Positions 1 through 7,889 of a stretch of DNA of 58,634 nt are shown here, piece by piece. The notes beneath the pieces were generated by a model. It was not told where the DNA came from and did no database searches. It worked only from the letters and a program-made list of their open reading frames with translations. Made by a program: the position numbers and the translations under genes. Position 1 is the first letter of the stretch; each line of letters begins with the position of its first letter. Location: positions 1-58,634 of the forward strand of contig JAHFDA010000011.1 of assembly GCA_023249225.1 (NCBI GenBank). Direction: 5' to 3'. The stretch is from a bacterium (GTDB lineage Bacteria; Margulisbacteria; Marinamargulisbacteria; JAHFDA01).

Positions 1-110
1 TGTACTGACCCCCAAAGCCTTCAGGCTCATCTTGTGTTAGAAATACGCTGTTCGATCCCACTAGCAACCTTTGGGGCTCACGACCTTCGCTTCAGGCTCA
101 TCTTGTATTG
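1..110. mobile_element. Probable decayed insertion-sequence end with a 17-bp direct repeat
   Basis: The window opens with TGTACTGACCCCC, which resembles the terminal inverted repeat of the IS150 group of the IS3 family (TGTACTG start). A 17-bp direct repeat, CTTCAGGCTCATCTTGT, occurs at 19-35 and again at 90-106. No transposase frame is seen here. An IS3 orfA fragment lies 3.6 kb downstream on the minus strand, so this may be debris of the same family. The family assignment rests on recall of end sequences and is uncertain. Confidence 0.4.
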
Positions 111-124
111 GACAAGGCTAACGC

Positions 125-153
125 TTAACGGACGCCAGAGCCTGCACTATACT
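125..153 (+). promoter_or_regulatory. Candidate sigma-70-type promoter for the DUF5693 gene
   Basis: TTAACG at 125-130 and TATACT at 148-153 are separated by 17 nt. The start codon of the membrane protein gene follows 25 nt after the -10 box. No strong ribosome binding site is visible before that start. Confidence 0.45.
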
Positions 154-178
154 AACCGGGGATTTTAGCCCTTGGAAC

Positions 179-2185
179 ATGCACAAAATTAAAACCTGGT
201 TTTCGGGAGACGCCAAACTGGTGTTTGTACGCTGGATGGGCGTGCTGGGTGTGGCGCTGGCCATTTGGCACATCAGCACGCGCCTTGCTTTCGACCTGGC
301 TTACCGCAAGGTGAGTGTGACTATCGGCTGGGATGACCTGGTGGCGCTGGGCAAGGCCGAAGGCCGCAAACCCGATACGCTGGCCTATGAATGGGCGCGC
401 CAAGGCCTGTTCCAAACCCTGGCAATTAGCGAAGACACCCTGCCCAAACTGCGCGACGACAGCCGTATCAGTTGGCAGGATGGTGCCTTTATCATCAATG
501 ACAACCGCTCGAACCGGGGTCGCCAATGGGTGCTGCTCAACATGGGCGATCAGCGCAATGTGCTGCCCGAAGCGCACTATGTGATCGTCGATAATTTTGA
601 TTTATTCGAACGCATCAAAAACCGCATGATCTTAAGTTTTGGCCCAAACCGGGTCAGTGATCTGGGTTTTACCATTCTCGAAGTCAAGGCGGCCTCCACC
701 GAACTCGAGACCCTGGGCCTGGGGTTTTCACAAGGGCCCTTTGATGTGGCGCAGGGCGCGGGGGTGGCCACGGTGCTGCGCGTGCGTAACAATCCGCGCC
801 TTAAAGCAGACGACTGGGGCATTATCTTGCGGCGACTGAAAGATTTTGAACCGCAGCCATCGGTGCTTTTATTCGATGGTGATTATGTCGGGGGCTACCC
901 ACGGGAACTTGAAACGGTGGCGCACAAGATGGTCAAGGAAAAACTGACCCTGGGTGTGATTGAATTCGCTTCTCAAGACGGTGACCATAGCCTTGCCAGC
1001 GGTGTACTGCCACGGGTGCTGCGGGTGCATAGTATTCCCGAAGATGAATTGGCTTTGGTGATGCCAGAGCACTGGGTCAACCGTTACGTGCGTGCGGCGC
1101 GCGAGCGCAATGTCCGCCTGTTGTATGTGCATCCCTACCTGGATCCACTGGTGAGCGATCAACTGCTGAACTTTAACGCGCAGCTGCTGAAAAATTTGCG
1201 TGACCGGCTGTGGGCCGATGGTTTTAAGACGGTTCCGGTTTCTGATGTGCCGCTGTCCGATTATCGGTCGGCCGGTCTGCTGATGCGTATTTTGCTGGCC
1301 GGGGTTTTGGGCGCATTGACGATGGCCTTTTTAACACCCTGGTGGCCGCTGACCTGGACACGGCTTTTTTCGGGCATGGCTGTTTTTTGGGTGCTGACGC
1401 TGGCATTCAGTATCGAAAAATGGGCTCCTTATGGGGCAGCTCTGATGGCCTTGTATATGGCCTGTTTTATACCGGTCAGTGGGGTGGTCTGGGCCTTGCG
1501 CCAGACTGCATATGACCTGAATGCCCGCGGACGCTTGCGGCGGGCGCTGCAACGCCTGGTGGCCTTGCTGGCTTGGGCCGTTTTGGGCGGTGTGTGGATC
1601 GGTATTTGGCTGGCGAATACGGCTTACCTGCTTTCAGTACAGCAGTTTTTTGGCGTCAAAATTTCGTTTTTACTTCCGGTTTTGTGCGTGGCCGCCATTT
1701 TGTATATGACGCCCGCACGCTGGCGCAGTTTTAAACACATCTTGCACCGGGTCAGCTTTACGCCGCTTTCAAAGCTGCAGGCGGCGGGTGCCTTGGTGTT
1801 TGCCCTGTTTGTGTTGACCTATATCTTGCGCAGCAGCAACACCATGCAGTTTGAACTACCCTGGTTTGAATCGGCCATGCGTCAGGGACTTGAAACCTGG
1901 CTGGGCGTGCGTCCGCGCACCAAAGAATTTTTGATTGGCATTCCCTTGTTGTGGTTGGTGTTAAATCGCAGTGTCAAACGGCGTTATGAAGGCTGGGTCT
2001 GGTTTCTTGGGGCGCTGGGCACGGTGGCACCGGTGTCGGTGGTCAATTCGTTTTGTCATTTGCATACGCCGCTGCTGATATCGCTGCAACGTACATTGTG
2101 GGGGCTTGTGCTGGGGCTTTTGTGTGGTCTGCTGCTGGATTTATGCTTGCGTGCCACGGGTTGGTTTTACAAACACATTAACTAA
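179..2185 (+). CDS. DUF5693-family polytopic membrane protein
   Basis: 668 aa. One membrane segment lies near residues 18-36. It is followed by a long extracytoplasmic region to about residue 360, and then by eight or so hydrophobic segments to the C-terminus. This layout and the opening sequence fit the DUF5693 family, whose members commonly lie next to csaB (polysaccharide pyruvyl transferase), as here. The molecular function of the family is not established. The neighbourhood suggests a role in making or exporting a pyruvylated cell-envelope polysaccharide, which is inference. The ATG at 179 is the first start after a plausible promoter. Between this gene and csaB lie a lipoprotein gene and IS debris, so a once-contiguous pair may have been split. 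Confidence 0.7.
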   Translation: MHKIKTWFSGDAKLVFVRWMGVLGVALAIWHISTRLAFDLAYRKVSVTIGWDDLVALGKAEGRKPDTLAYEWARQGLFQTLAISEDTLPKLRDDSRISWQDGAFIINDNRSNRGRQWVLLNMGDQRNVLPEAHYVIVDNFDLFERIKNRMILSFGPNRVSDLGFTILEVKAASTELETLGLGFSQGPFDVAQGAGVATVLRVRNNPRLKADDWGIILRRLKDFEPQPSVLLFDGDYVGGYPRELETVAHKMVKEKLTLGVIEFASQDGDHSLASGVLPRVLRVHSIPEDELALVMPEHWVNRYVRAARERNVRLLYVHPYLDPLVSDQLLNFNAQLLKNLRDRLWADGFKTVPVSDVPLSDYRSAGLLMRILLAGVLGALTMAFLTPWWPLTWTRLFSGMAVFWVLTLAFSIEKWAPYGAALMALYMACFIPVSGVVWALRQTAYDLNARGRLRRALQRLVALLAWAVLGGVWIGIWLANTAYLLSVQQFFGVKISFLLPVLCVAAILYMTPARWRSFKHILHRVSFTPLSKLQAAGALVFALFVLTYILRSSNTMQFELPWFESAMRQGLETWLGVRPRTKEFLIGIPLLWLVLNRSVKRRYEGWVWFLGALGTVAPVSVVNSFCHLHTPLLISLQRTLWGLVLGLLCGLLLDLCLRATGWFYKHIN

Positions 2186-2186
2186 C

Positions 2187-2280
2187 GACTTTACTTCTGC
2201 TTCCAAACTGATAATCCGATTTTGAGATTGTGCAATGATCTTCGCTTGCTGGACCACCAGTGCGAATAATTCATCATACC
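2187..2280 (-). pseudogene. Remnant of an IS66-like transposase N-terminus
   Basis: Read on the minus strand, this short stretch gives an open frame DELFALVVQQAKIIAQ followed by SQNRIISLEAEVKSL. That is the coiled-coil style found at the start of IS66-family transposases. It has no in-frame ATG, is preceded by a stop within the adjacent palindromic repeat, and runs straight into the antisense of the neighbouring membrane protein gene. It is therefore a fragment of about 30 codons. The assignment is by pattern only. Confidence 0.4.
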
Positions 2281-3626
2281 CGGATTATTCACGCAGCGGA
2301 AAATTAATCTGCGGGGAATTTATAGGTTCCGGGTTAGAATATCCAAAGGGAGTTTCAATTTCTACTAGGCAATTCAACCGGTGGGGTTTAGGTCTGCTCG
2401 TTCTGACAGCTGTGTGTTTTCACGGCTGCGGCCTGTTTACCAGTTCCACTTCCAGCACATCATCAACATCTTCAAGCACAGAACGACTGTACTTGGGTAC
2501 GGGAGAATACTCCCCAATCACCCACTGGCACGGCATTTTGCGCTTTGAGAACGCCCAGTCACTAAACACCTGCGGCACCTCCGTCAGCCCCAATGGCACC
2601 GTCGACGTCTGGACAGTCGTCGGACAGGACGGCGTGTCGCTAAACTTTATACACAGTTTTTTTGTGGACGAGTCGCTCGACGAAATATACGTGTCGTCAC
2701 TGTTTACCAGCACCGACCCATCGATCAATTGCCAGGACGGTCCCTCTAACCCGAGCATCAACTGCGGTTCCATTGGCGTGATTCGCAGCGCATCGAGCAT
2801 TGACGGCTCGCAAATCCTGTCGCGACACATTTTCGGCAGCGCCACCAAGATTAACCAGGCCCATGGCATTTGGATCGATGCCGTGCGTAACATCCTGTAC
2901 GCCGCCAATACCTTTGGCGGCAATATTCTGTCGTGGGACAGCGCCTCCACAGTCAGCGGCAACCAGGCACCCAGCCGTATCCTCACCTATTCGGGCCTGG
3001 GCGCGCCGGTATACGTGTACGTGGATACGACCGACGACCGCATGTTTGTGGCCGTCATGCGCAACAGTAGCGGTAACGATCCGGCAATTTTGATTTACAA
3101 CAATGCCTCGACGCTTACGGGCGAACAAACCCCCGACCTGATCATCAATGGCGACAACACGCGCATCAGCACCGGCAACAACCAGACCACCCATAACACC
3201 TGGTACGACCACGACCGCAAAATGCTGTTTGTCGGACACCACACCAACGAGGTGCTGATCTTTGACCTTAGCACCGCCAACTTTACGCCCAGTTCAAAAC
3301 CCACACAGCTAAACATTGCTCCCCGGGTACTGCGGATCAACGAACAACAAGACTTAAGCGATAAATACGACTGGAGCTGCTACGGCATGTTCTATTTGCC
3401 TTACAATGATCGCCTATACGTGGCGGCAGGTTACACTCCGGGCGGAACTGAGACTCAATCCGGAGGCCCGCCGCAATCCGGATCACCGCGCCAGGCCATC
3501 AAGGTCTACGATAATATTTTGTCTGACACTTCCAAATCGGGCCTGGTCACGCCGGATCGCAGCATTCACTGGTCGAACGGAACCCAGTTCTACCCGGCCC
3601 AGCCGTTATGGGTGACCAAATACTAG
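2235..3626 (+). CDS. Putative lipoprotein with a beta-propeller-like repeat domain
   Basis: 463 aa from the ATG at 2235. A hydrophobic stretch (about residues 50-61) leads to a lipobox-like CFHGC (Cys65), then a Ser/Thr linker. The rest contains recurring strands with motifs such as ASTVSGNQAP and ASTLTGEQTP, typical of NHL/YVTN-style propeller blades. It probably sits on the outer face of a membrane; ligand and function are unknown. The start is uncertain: the 45 residues before the hydrophobic stretch are encoded partly by a palindromic repeat and IS debris. The likely native start lies near 2350, where AAAGGGAG resembles a ribosome binding site, but no standard start codon follows in frame. 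Confidence 0.65.
   Translation: MIFACWTTSANNSSYPDYSRSGKLICGEFIGSGLEYPKGVSISTRQFNRWGLGLLVLTAVCFHGCGLFTSSTSSTSSTSSSTERLYLGTGEYSPITHWHGILRFENAQSLNTCGTSVSPNGTVDVWTVVGQDGVSLNFIHSFFVDESLDEIYVSSLFTSTDPSINCQDGPSNPSINCGSIGVIRSASSIDGSQILSRHIFGSATKINQAHGIWIDAVRNILYAANTFGGNILSWDSASTVSGNQAPSRILTYSGLGAPVYVYVDTTDDRMFVAVMRNSSGNDPAILIYNNASTLTGEQTPDLIINGDNTRISTGNNQTTHNTWYDHDRKMLFVGHHTNEVLIFDLSTANFTPSSKPTQLNIAPRVLRINEQQDLSDKYDWSCYGMFYLPYNDRLYVAAGYTPGGTETQSGGPPQSGSPRQAIKVYDNILSDTSKSGLVTPDRSIHWSNGTQFYPAQPLWVTKY
2276..2336. repeat. Degenerate copy C of the AACCCGGATTATTCACG repeat
   Basis: ACCCGGATTATTCACGCA at 2278-2295 matches the left end of two better copies at 48637 and 57403. CCGGGTTA at 2329-2336 provides an inverted right end. 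The centre differs from the other copies. It abuts the IS66-like fragment and overlaps the first codons of the following lipoprotein frame, which makes that gene's start doubtful. Confidence 0.6.
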
Positions 3627-3962
3627 GACCGCGCTCCCCTGCGCCAGACAATAAACCCCATAAGTCCAAAACCAGCTGCGGTTGATCGTCTTTAGAAAGA
3701 TATGAATGTTTGCCTCAAGCACCATCTTAACTTTAAACTCGTCACTGAATTTACTTTTTTTCTAGACATGTTTTTCCTCCGTTGCCGATCTTATATTGAT
3801 CTAACTAGAAGGAATTTGTTTTCGTTTTTATCTGTCTAAATTTCTCAGGGCGCTATAAAATAGATAAGAAGATTGTTTTGATCAACTTTGTGAGTCGAGG
3901 TAGTGCATATTAGAAGCCTCAACCTATTTTCTATGGATCTTCTGTGTTGCCAGACGTGATGT
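3627..3962. other. Intergenic region with IS3 debris and an AT-rich leader
   Basis: 336 bp between the lipoprotein gene and csaB. The left part holds the IS3 orfA fragment listed separately. The right part is AT-rich and includes TATAAA at 3854-3859, about 105 nt before csaB, a possible -10 element. No intact gene is seen. Confidence 0.6.
3711..3769 (-). pseudogene. Truncated, frameshifted IS3-family transposase OrfA
   Basis: On the minus strand a ribosome binding site GGAGG (3776-3780) precedes ATG at 3769-3767. The frame starts MSRKK, and after a one-base slip in an A-run it continues KFSDEFKVKMVLEA, a hallmark opening of IS3-family OrfA. The homology then stops abruptly at about 3711. The fragment is non-functional: it has one frameshift and only about 20 codons. 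It is the clearest transposase relic in the window. Confidence 0.75.
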
Positions 3963-4952
3963 ATGACTGATAGGGCAATCGGTTACCAGCAGTGTCGTTA
4001 TGTTTTAGTCGCTTCTGTCGGCCGAGGTAACTGGGGTGACGAAGCCATGCTGGTGGCGGCCCTGGCGCGTTACGGAGCCGCAAATTCTGTGGTGCTTTCG
4101 GTTGAGCCCCAAAAAACCCAGGCACTCCATGGCTGTCAAGCAATATCCCGCCGTGCCTTTAGAACGGTGTCCCAATATTTTCAAAACGGTGCAGTCTTGG
4201 TTTTTATCGGAGGTAGTCAATTTCAAAATATCACCAGCTGGGGTTCGCTGCTTTATCATGCGCTGCTCGTCTTGCTGGCCAGGACTTGGGGCGCAACAGT
4301 CATCATGGAAGGGCAGGGCTGGGGGCCTTTTACGAACAGCTTGGCCGAGGGTCTGGCAATGTTATGTCTGCGTCTTGCCAGGCAGGTAGAATTTCGGGAC
4401 GCCCGCGCTTACGAACGCTTAAAGACTTTGGGTCCGCCGATGGCGCTTGGCCTTGACCCGGTATTCCGTCTGCCAATTAAGGTGATCCCGTATAAAACGG
4501 TAAAGCGCTCGGTGGCTCTGGTGCTGCGACCGCATGCGCTGCTCACAGAGGAACGCCGCCAAACCCTGTATCAATTTTGTCAGACCTTGCAGACGCGCTG
4601 GGGCAAGCGCCTGTTTTTTATACCGCTGGCTCTGCCTGAAGACCTGGCGCTGGCAGAATGGTTTGTCACTCGCCTGCAGACGGGGGATCTTCCGGCAACA
4701 CTTGTGCGGTCAGAAAATCTAGATACTTTGATGAATGCGATTAAGGCGATGCAGCTTGTGTTCAGCATGCGCTACCACGGCTGCGTGTTTGCAGAGTGGC
4801 TGCAGGTCGATTATGTGGGTCTTTCGTATGATCCCAAAGTTCAGCACCACTGTGAACTTTTTAAACGCCCGTGTCTTCCCATTCACGATCTGAATGCCGA
4901 TACATTGCATTATCTGTGGGTTCATTACCTGGAGAGCGTGCAAGTGAGTTAA
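3963..4952 (+). CDS. csaB: CsaB-type polysaccharide pyruvyl transferase
   Basis: 329 aa. Family motifs are in the expected order: GRGNWGDEAML near the N-terminus (residues ~20-30), an FIGGS loop near residue 81, SMRYHGCVFAE around residue 263, and LSYDPKVQHHCE soon after. CsaB transfers pyruvate from phosphoenolpyruvate onto cell-wall polysaccharide. In Firmicutes the pyruvyl ketal is the anchor for SLH-domain S-layer proteins. Its place near a DUF5693 gene is the usual context. No SLH protein is visible in this window, so the acceptor is unknown. No Shine-Dalgarno is evident before the ATG. Confidence 0.85.
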   Translation: MTDRAIGYQQCRYVLVASVGRGNWGDEAMLVAALARYGAANSVVLSVEPQKTQALHGCQAISRRAFRTVSQYFQNGAVLVFIGGSQFQNITSWGSLLYHALLVLLARTWGATVIMEGQGWGPFTNSLAEGLAMLCLRLARQVEFRDARAYERLKTLGPPMALGLDPVFRLPIKVIPYKTVKRSVALVLRPHALLTEERRQTLYQFCQTLQTRWGKRLFFIPLALPEDLALAEWFVTRLQTGDLPATLVRSENLDTLMNAIKAMQLVFSMRYHGCVFAEWLQVDYVGLSYDPKVQHHCELFKRPCLPIHDLNADTLHYLWVHYLESVQVS

Positions 4953-5000
4953 GCGTTAAAAGTAAAGTATGGGTTTAACTTTTAACTTTTAACGTTGCAC
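4953..5000. repeat. Imperfect palindrome built from GTTAAAAGT units
   Basis: GCGTTAAAAGTAAAGT reads into TTAACTTTTAACTTTTAACG, forming an imperfect inverted repeat with a tandem TTAACTTT unit on the right arm. It lies directly after the csaB stop and just upstream of the dnaX -10 box, so it could act as a terminator and may also supply a -35-like TTTAAC at 4981-4986. Confidence 0.55.
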
Positions 5001-5002
5001 TT

Positions 5003-5008
5003 TATACT
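5003..5008 (+). promoter_or_regulatory. -10 box of a likely leaderless dnaX promoter
   Basis: TATACT ends 8 nt before the dnaX ATG, with TTTAAC 16 nt upstream as a weak -35. The intervening GTCCCTCC contains no Shine-Dalgarno sequence, so transcription would start at or next to the start codon. Confidence 0.5.
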
Positions 5009-5016
5009 GTCCCTCC

Positions 5017-6552
5017 ATGACGCAGGGTACCCTGTACCGCAAATACCGCTCGCAAGGATTTTCAGAATTGGTGGGACAAGAAGTCATCCGCACGGTGCTG
5101 CTCAATGCGCTCAAGGCGGGTGAGGCGTCGCATGCTTACCTGCTTTCGGGTCCGCGTGGAACAGGCAAGACCAGCACGGCGCGGATTCTGGCCAAGGCGC
5201 TCAATTGCGAACAGCCCATGCAGGGCGAACCCTGCAACCGCTGCCGCCTCTGCCAAAAAATTACCGTGGGCCAGTGCGTGGATGTTTTGGAGGTTGACGC
5301 CGCCAGTAACCGGGGCATTGATGAAATCCGCAATTTGCGCGAGCAACTCCACTTTCAGCCCATGGAGGGCCGTTGCAAGGTTTACATCATTGACGAAGTA
5401 CACATGCTTACGGATGCGGCTTTTAACGCGCTCTTAAAAACTCTGGAGGAACCGCCAGCGCATGTGTATTTTTGTCTGGCCACCACCGATGCGCAAAAAG
5501 TGCCCGTCACCATTAGTTCGCGCTGCCAGCGTTTGTACTTTCGCAAGATCACGGCAGCAGATATCGTTTTGCACTTGCAGGCGGTATTGCAAAAAGAAGG
5601 GCGGCAGGCCGAATCCGAGGCCCTCGACATGCTTTCGCAGGCTGCCGATGGCGGTTTACGAGATGCGCTGTCGCTGCTGGAGCAGGCCCTGACTGTGACC
5701 GAAAAAAACATTCAGGCGGCAGACATACGCCGCTTGCTGGGCGTACCGGCCGCAGCAGCGGCCCAAGCCATGTTGACGCAGGCAGTGGCCGGAAACCTGT
5801 CGCAAGCCTATGCTTCCCTGGCCGAACTGCTGGGTCAGGGGGTGCAGGCCGCTGAACTGCTCAAGCAGTGGGTGGTTCAGCTGACCCAGGCCTTGCAGCA
5901 CGCAGGTCACAACAAAAGCGGGGAGCAGGCACAGCATTTTTCGTTGGCCCAGGCCCTGACGCTTTTGGATGTTTGTTTTGATATTGATAAGCGTTTGCGT
6001 TGGCATGAGGACAAACAGTTGTTACTCGAATTGACCCTGGCCAAGTTTCATGTGGCTTTGCAACCTGCTTCCACTGCCCAGTACGTGGTACCCAGTGTCC
6101 AGGATGCGGTACAAAGTGCGCAGGTGAAGGAGAAAGTTAAGGAGGAGGTTAAGGTTAAGGTGGAGGGACTTGTTTCAGGGAATCCAAGCCTGGCCGAGAT
6201 CAAGCATCGTTGGAAAGATGTCTTGTCAGCAGTCCGGCAAGTCAAAATGCGGATTTACATGTTGCTGTGTGAAGCCGAACCGGTCGCAGTAGACCAAAGC
6301 ACCCTGTGGCTGGCCTACCACAGCGGGAACAGTTTTCTGAAAGAACAAATCAAAGAACCTGAACATATGGCTGTTGTGGAACAGGCGATCGAGCGCGTGA
6401 TGGGTCAGAAACTAAAACTTAAGCCGGTGATGCAGGGCGAAGCGGTGGGTGCAGCCCCCCCGGTGGAGCAGACCGGCGAAAAAGCTCCCGTTGAGGCCGA
6501 TGATCACAGCGCCCAGCGCATCTTAGAGGTCTTCAACGGCAAGTTTGTGTAA
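5017..6552 (+). CDS. dnaX: DNA polymerase III subunit tau/gamma
   Basis: 511 aa. AAA+ clamp-loader ATPase: Walker A GPRGTGKT at 45-52, four zinc-ligand cysteines C64, C73, C76 and C79, Walker B DEVH at 126-129, and sensor SRC at 168-170. The protein loads the sliding clamp and organises the replisome. After about residue 370 the sequence becomes low-complexity, with alternating K, E and V encoded by a repetitive GTTAAGG-like DNA stretch. A conserved C-terminal region resembling domain V follows. It heads the dnaX-ybaB-recR cluster common in bacteria. Confidence 0.95.
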   Translation: MTQGTLYRKYRSQGFSELVGQEVIRTVLLNALKAGEASHAYLLSGPRGTGKTSTARILAKALNCEQPMQGEPCNRCRLCQKITVGQCVDVLEVDAASNRGIDEIRNLREQLHFQPMEGRCKVYIIDEVHMLTDAAFNALLKTLEEPPAHVYFCLATTDAQKVPVTISSRCQRLYFRKITAADIVLHLQAVLQKEGRQAESEALDMLSQAADGGLRDALSLLEQALTVTEKNIQAADIRRLLGVPAAAAAQAMLTQAVAGNLSQAYASLAELLGQGVQAAELLKQWVVQLTQALQHAGHNKSGEQAQHFSLAQALTLLDVCFDIDKRLRWHEDKQLLLELTLAKFHVALQPASTAQYVVPSVQDAVQSAQVKEKVKEEVKVKVEGLVSGNPSLAEIKHRWKDVLSAVRQVKMRIYMLLCEAEPVAVDQSTLWLAYHSGNSFLKEQIKEPEHMAVVEQAIERVMGQKLKLKPVMQGEAVGAAPPVEQTGEKAPVEADDHSAQRILEVFNGKFV

Positions 6553-6583
6553 ACTGATTAAAAAACCAGGTTAGGAGAAAAAT

Positions 6584-6910
6584 ATGTTCGGAGACATGGG
6601 CAAATTGCTAAAACAGGCGCAGGAAATGCAAAAAAAGATGAAGGAAATTCAGGCCGAACTTAAGCAACTTGAGGTCAAGGGCGTCAGTGGTGCCGGGCTG
6701 ATGCAAAAGGAGCCTCTGGTGCAGGTGGTGAGCACGGGTGAACTAGAAATTACCCGCATCGACCTGCATGAAAAATTTTCAGAAAAAGGCCGCGAAGAGC
6801 AAGCCAAACTCATTCAGGCGGCGGTCAATAACGCCTTAAAACAAGCCAAGGAAATCAGCGCGGATAAACTTAAAGAAGCCACCGGGGGTCTTAAAATTCC
6901 GGGCTTGTGA
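6584..6910 (+). CDS. ybaB: YbaB/EbfC-family nucleoid-associated protein
   Basis: 108 aa, the usual size for the family. It starts with an amphipathic helix rich in Q and K (KLLKQAQEMQKKMKEIQAEL) and ends with helices and a short GGLKIPGL tail, as family members do. The protein is a small dimeric DNA-binding protein. A clear ribosome binding site (TTAGGAGAAAAAT) precedes the ATG. Its stop overlaps the recR start, so the two are likely translated together. Confidence 0.92.
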   Translation: MFGDMGKLLKQAQEMQKKMKEIQAELKQLEVKGVSGAGLMQKEPLVQVVSTGELEITRIDLHEKFSEKGREEQAKLIQAAVNNALKQAKEISADKLKEATGGLKIPGL

Positions 6911-7512
6911 TGGCCTTTCCACTGCCGTTCGAAAAATTAGTGGTCGCGCTTGGGCGGCTGCCGGGCATGGGGCCGAAATCAGCCCGCCGAGTGGCTTTTT
7001 ATTTATTGGGCTGTCCTGTGGGCGAGGTCGAAGAACTTGCCGACCTCATGCGGTCGATGCGCCAGGAGCTGCGCTACTGCCGCCAGTGCTTTTTTCTGAC
7101 CTGGCAAAGCGACATCTGTCATATCTGCGCTGACCCGGGGCGTGAACGCAGTCAATTGCTGGTGGTGGCCGATCCTAAAGATGTGGTGACCTTGGAATCT
7201 GCCAAGGTATTCAAAGGTTTATATCATGTGCTCGGAGGGGTTTATTCGCCCTTACAGCAGCGTGGCATCGAGCAGCTGCGCGTTAAAGAACTTTTGCAGC
7301 GTTTAAAGACCGAAACCATAGTGGAGTTGATTTTTGCTTTGCCGCCATCGGTCGAAGGCGAGGCCACGCGCAGCCTGATTTTACAGCAAGGCGGATCAAC
7401 ACCGTTCAAGGTCAGTCAGCTGGCGGTAGGCTTGCCCGTGGGGAGTGATATTGAATACATCGACCAGCTCACGCTGGGGCAGGCCATCCGTGCCAGGGTA
7501 CCGCTGCTCTAG
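6910..7512 (+). CDS. recR: Recombination mediator protein RecR
   Basis: 200 aa from ATG 6910, which overlaps the ybaB stop (TGATG); a GTG directly before it at 6907 would add one residue. It has the helix-hairpin-helix LGRLPGMGPKSARR, a four-cysteine zinc finger (C57, C60, C70, C73) and a Toprim domain beginning LLVVADPKDV. With RecF/RecO it loads RecA at gaps. The size is standard. The dnaX-ybaB-recR order supports the assignment. Confidence 0.95.
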   Translation: MAFPLPFEKLVVALGRLPGMGPKSARRVAFYLLGCPVGEVEELADLMRSMRQELRYCRQCFFLTWQSDICHICADPGRERSQLLVVADPKDVVTLESAKVFKGLYHVLGGVYSPLQQRGIEQLRVKELLQRLKTETIVELIFALPPSVEGEATRSLILQQGGSTPFKVSQLAVGLPVGSDIEYIDQLTLGQAIRARVPLL

Positions 7513-7544
7513 TTAAAATTTATTGTCATGACGCGAAATTCATC

Positions 7545-7573
7545 TTGAATTAAGGAGGTGGATTGCTTACACT
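7545..7573 (+). promoter_or_regulatory. Promoter giving a leaderless HU transcript
   Basis: TTGAAT at 7545-7550 and TACACT at 7568-7573 are separated by exactly 17 nt, and the ATG follows 6 nt later. An AAGGAGG at 7552-7558 lies inside the spacer, 21 nt from the start codon. That is too far to act as a ribosome binding site for this ATG. Confidence 0.5.
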
Positions 7574-7579
7574 AAAAAC

Positions 7580-7882
7580 ATGACCAACGATGAACACACG
7601 GTCAGCAAAAAAAACATTATCCAGGTGGTGTCGGAACGCACGCAGGTATCCAAAATCGAAGTTAAAGAAGTGGTCGAGTGCCTGCTGGATGAAATTACGC
7701 GCAACCTGGTGCAGGATCATGAAGTCCGTCTGGTGGGCTTTGGAAGTTTCCAGGTGCGTAAACGCATATCCCGCGAAGGCCGCAATCCTCAAACCGGAGA
7801 CAAGATCACCATTGCTTCTACCCGCACGCCTACTTTTTTGGCGGGCAAGGCTTTAAAAGACGCTGTCAAAGGCCGATTATAA
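7580..7882 (+). CDS. hup: HU/IHF-family DNA-binding protein
   Basis: 100 aa. Canonical HU fold: N-terminal helices with VSKIEVKEVVECLLDEI, the beta motif VRLVGFGSFQVRKR, the DNA-binding arm with GRNPQTGDKI, and the terminal helix FLAGKALKDAV. It is slightly longer than HU at the N-terminus (MTNDEHTVSKKN). It bends and compacts DNA. It lies between recR and tmk, 7 nt before tmk. The start is taken as ATG because the apparent ribosome binding site is misplaced and a leaderless promoter fits better. Confidence 0.92.
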   Translation: MTNDEHTVSKKNIIQVVSERTQVSKIEVKEVVECLLDEITRNLVQDHEVRLVGFGSFQVRKRISREGRNPQTGDKITIASTRTPTFLAGKALKDAVKGRL

Positions 7883-7883
7883 T
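7878..7883 (+). promoter_or_regulatory. Consensus -10 box immediately before tmk
   Basis: A perfect TATAAT overlaps the end of the HU gene and ends 6 nt before the tmk ATG. No Shine-Dalgarno is present in GGTTCT. This is one of the clearest leaderless-promoter candidates; the -35 element is weak. Confidence 0.55.
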
Positions 7884-7889
7884 GGTTCT

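Noticed and set aside
2697-3242. Antisense 181-codon frame within the beta-propeller lipoprotein gene
   Set aside because: The forward frame has a lipobox and repeating propeller motifs, whereas the antisense product has no recognisable feature.
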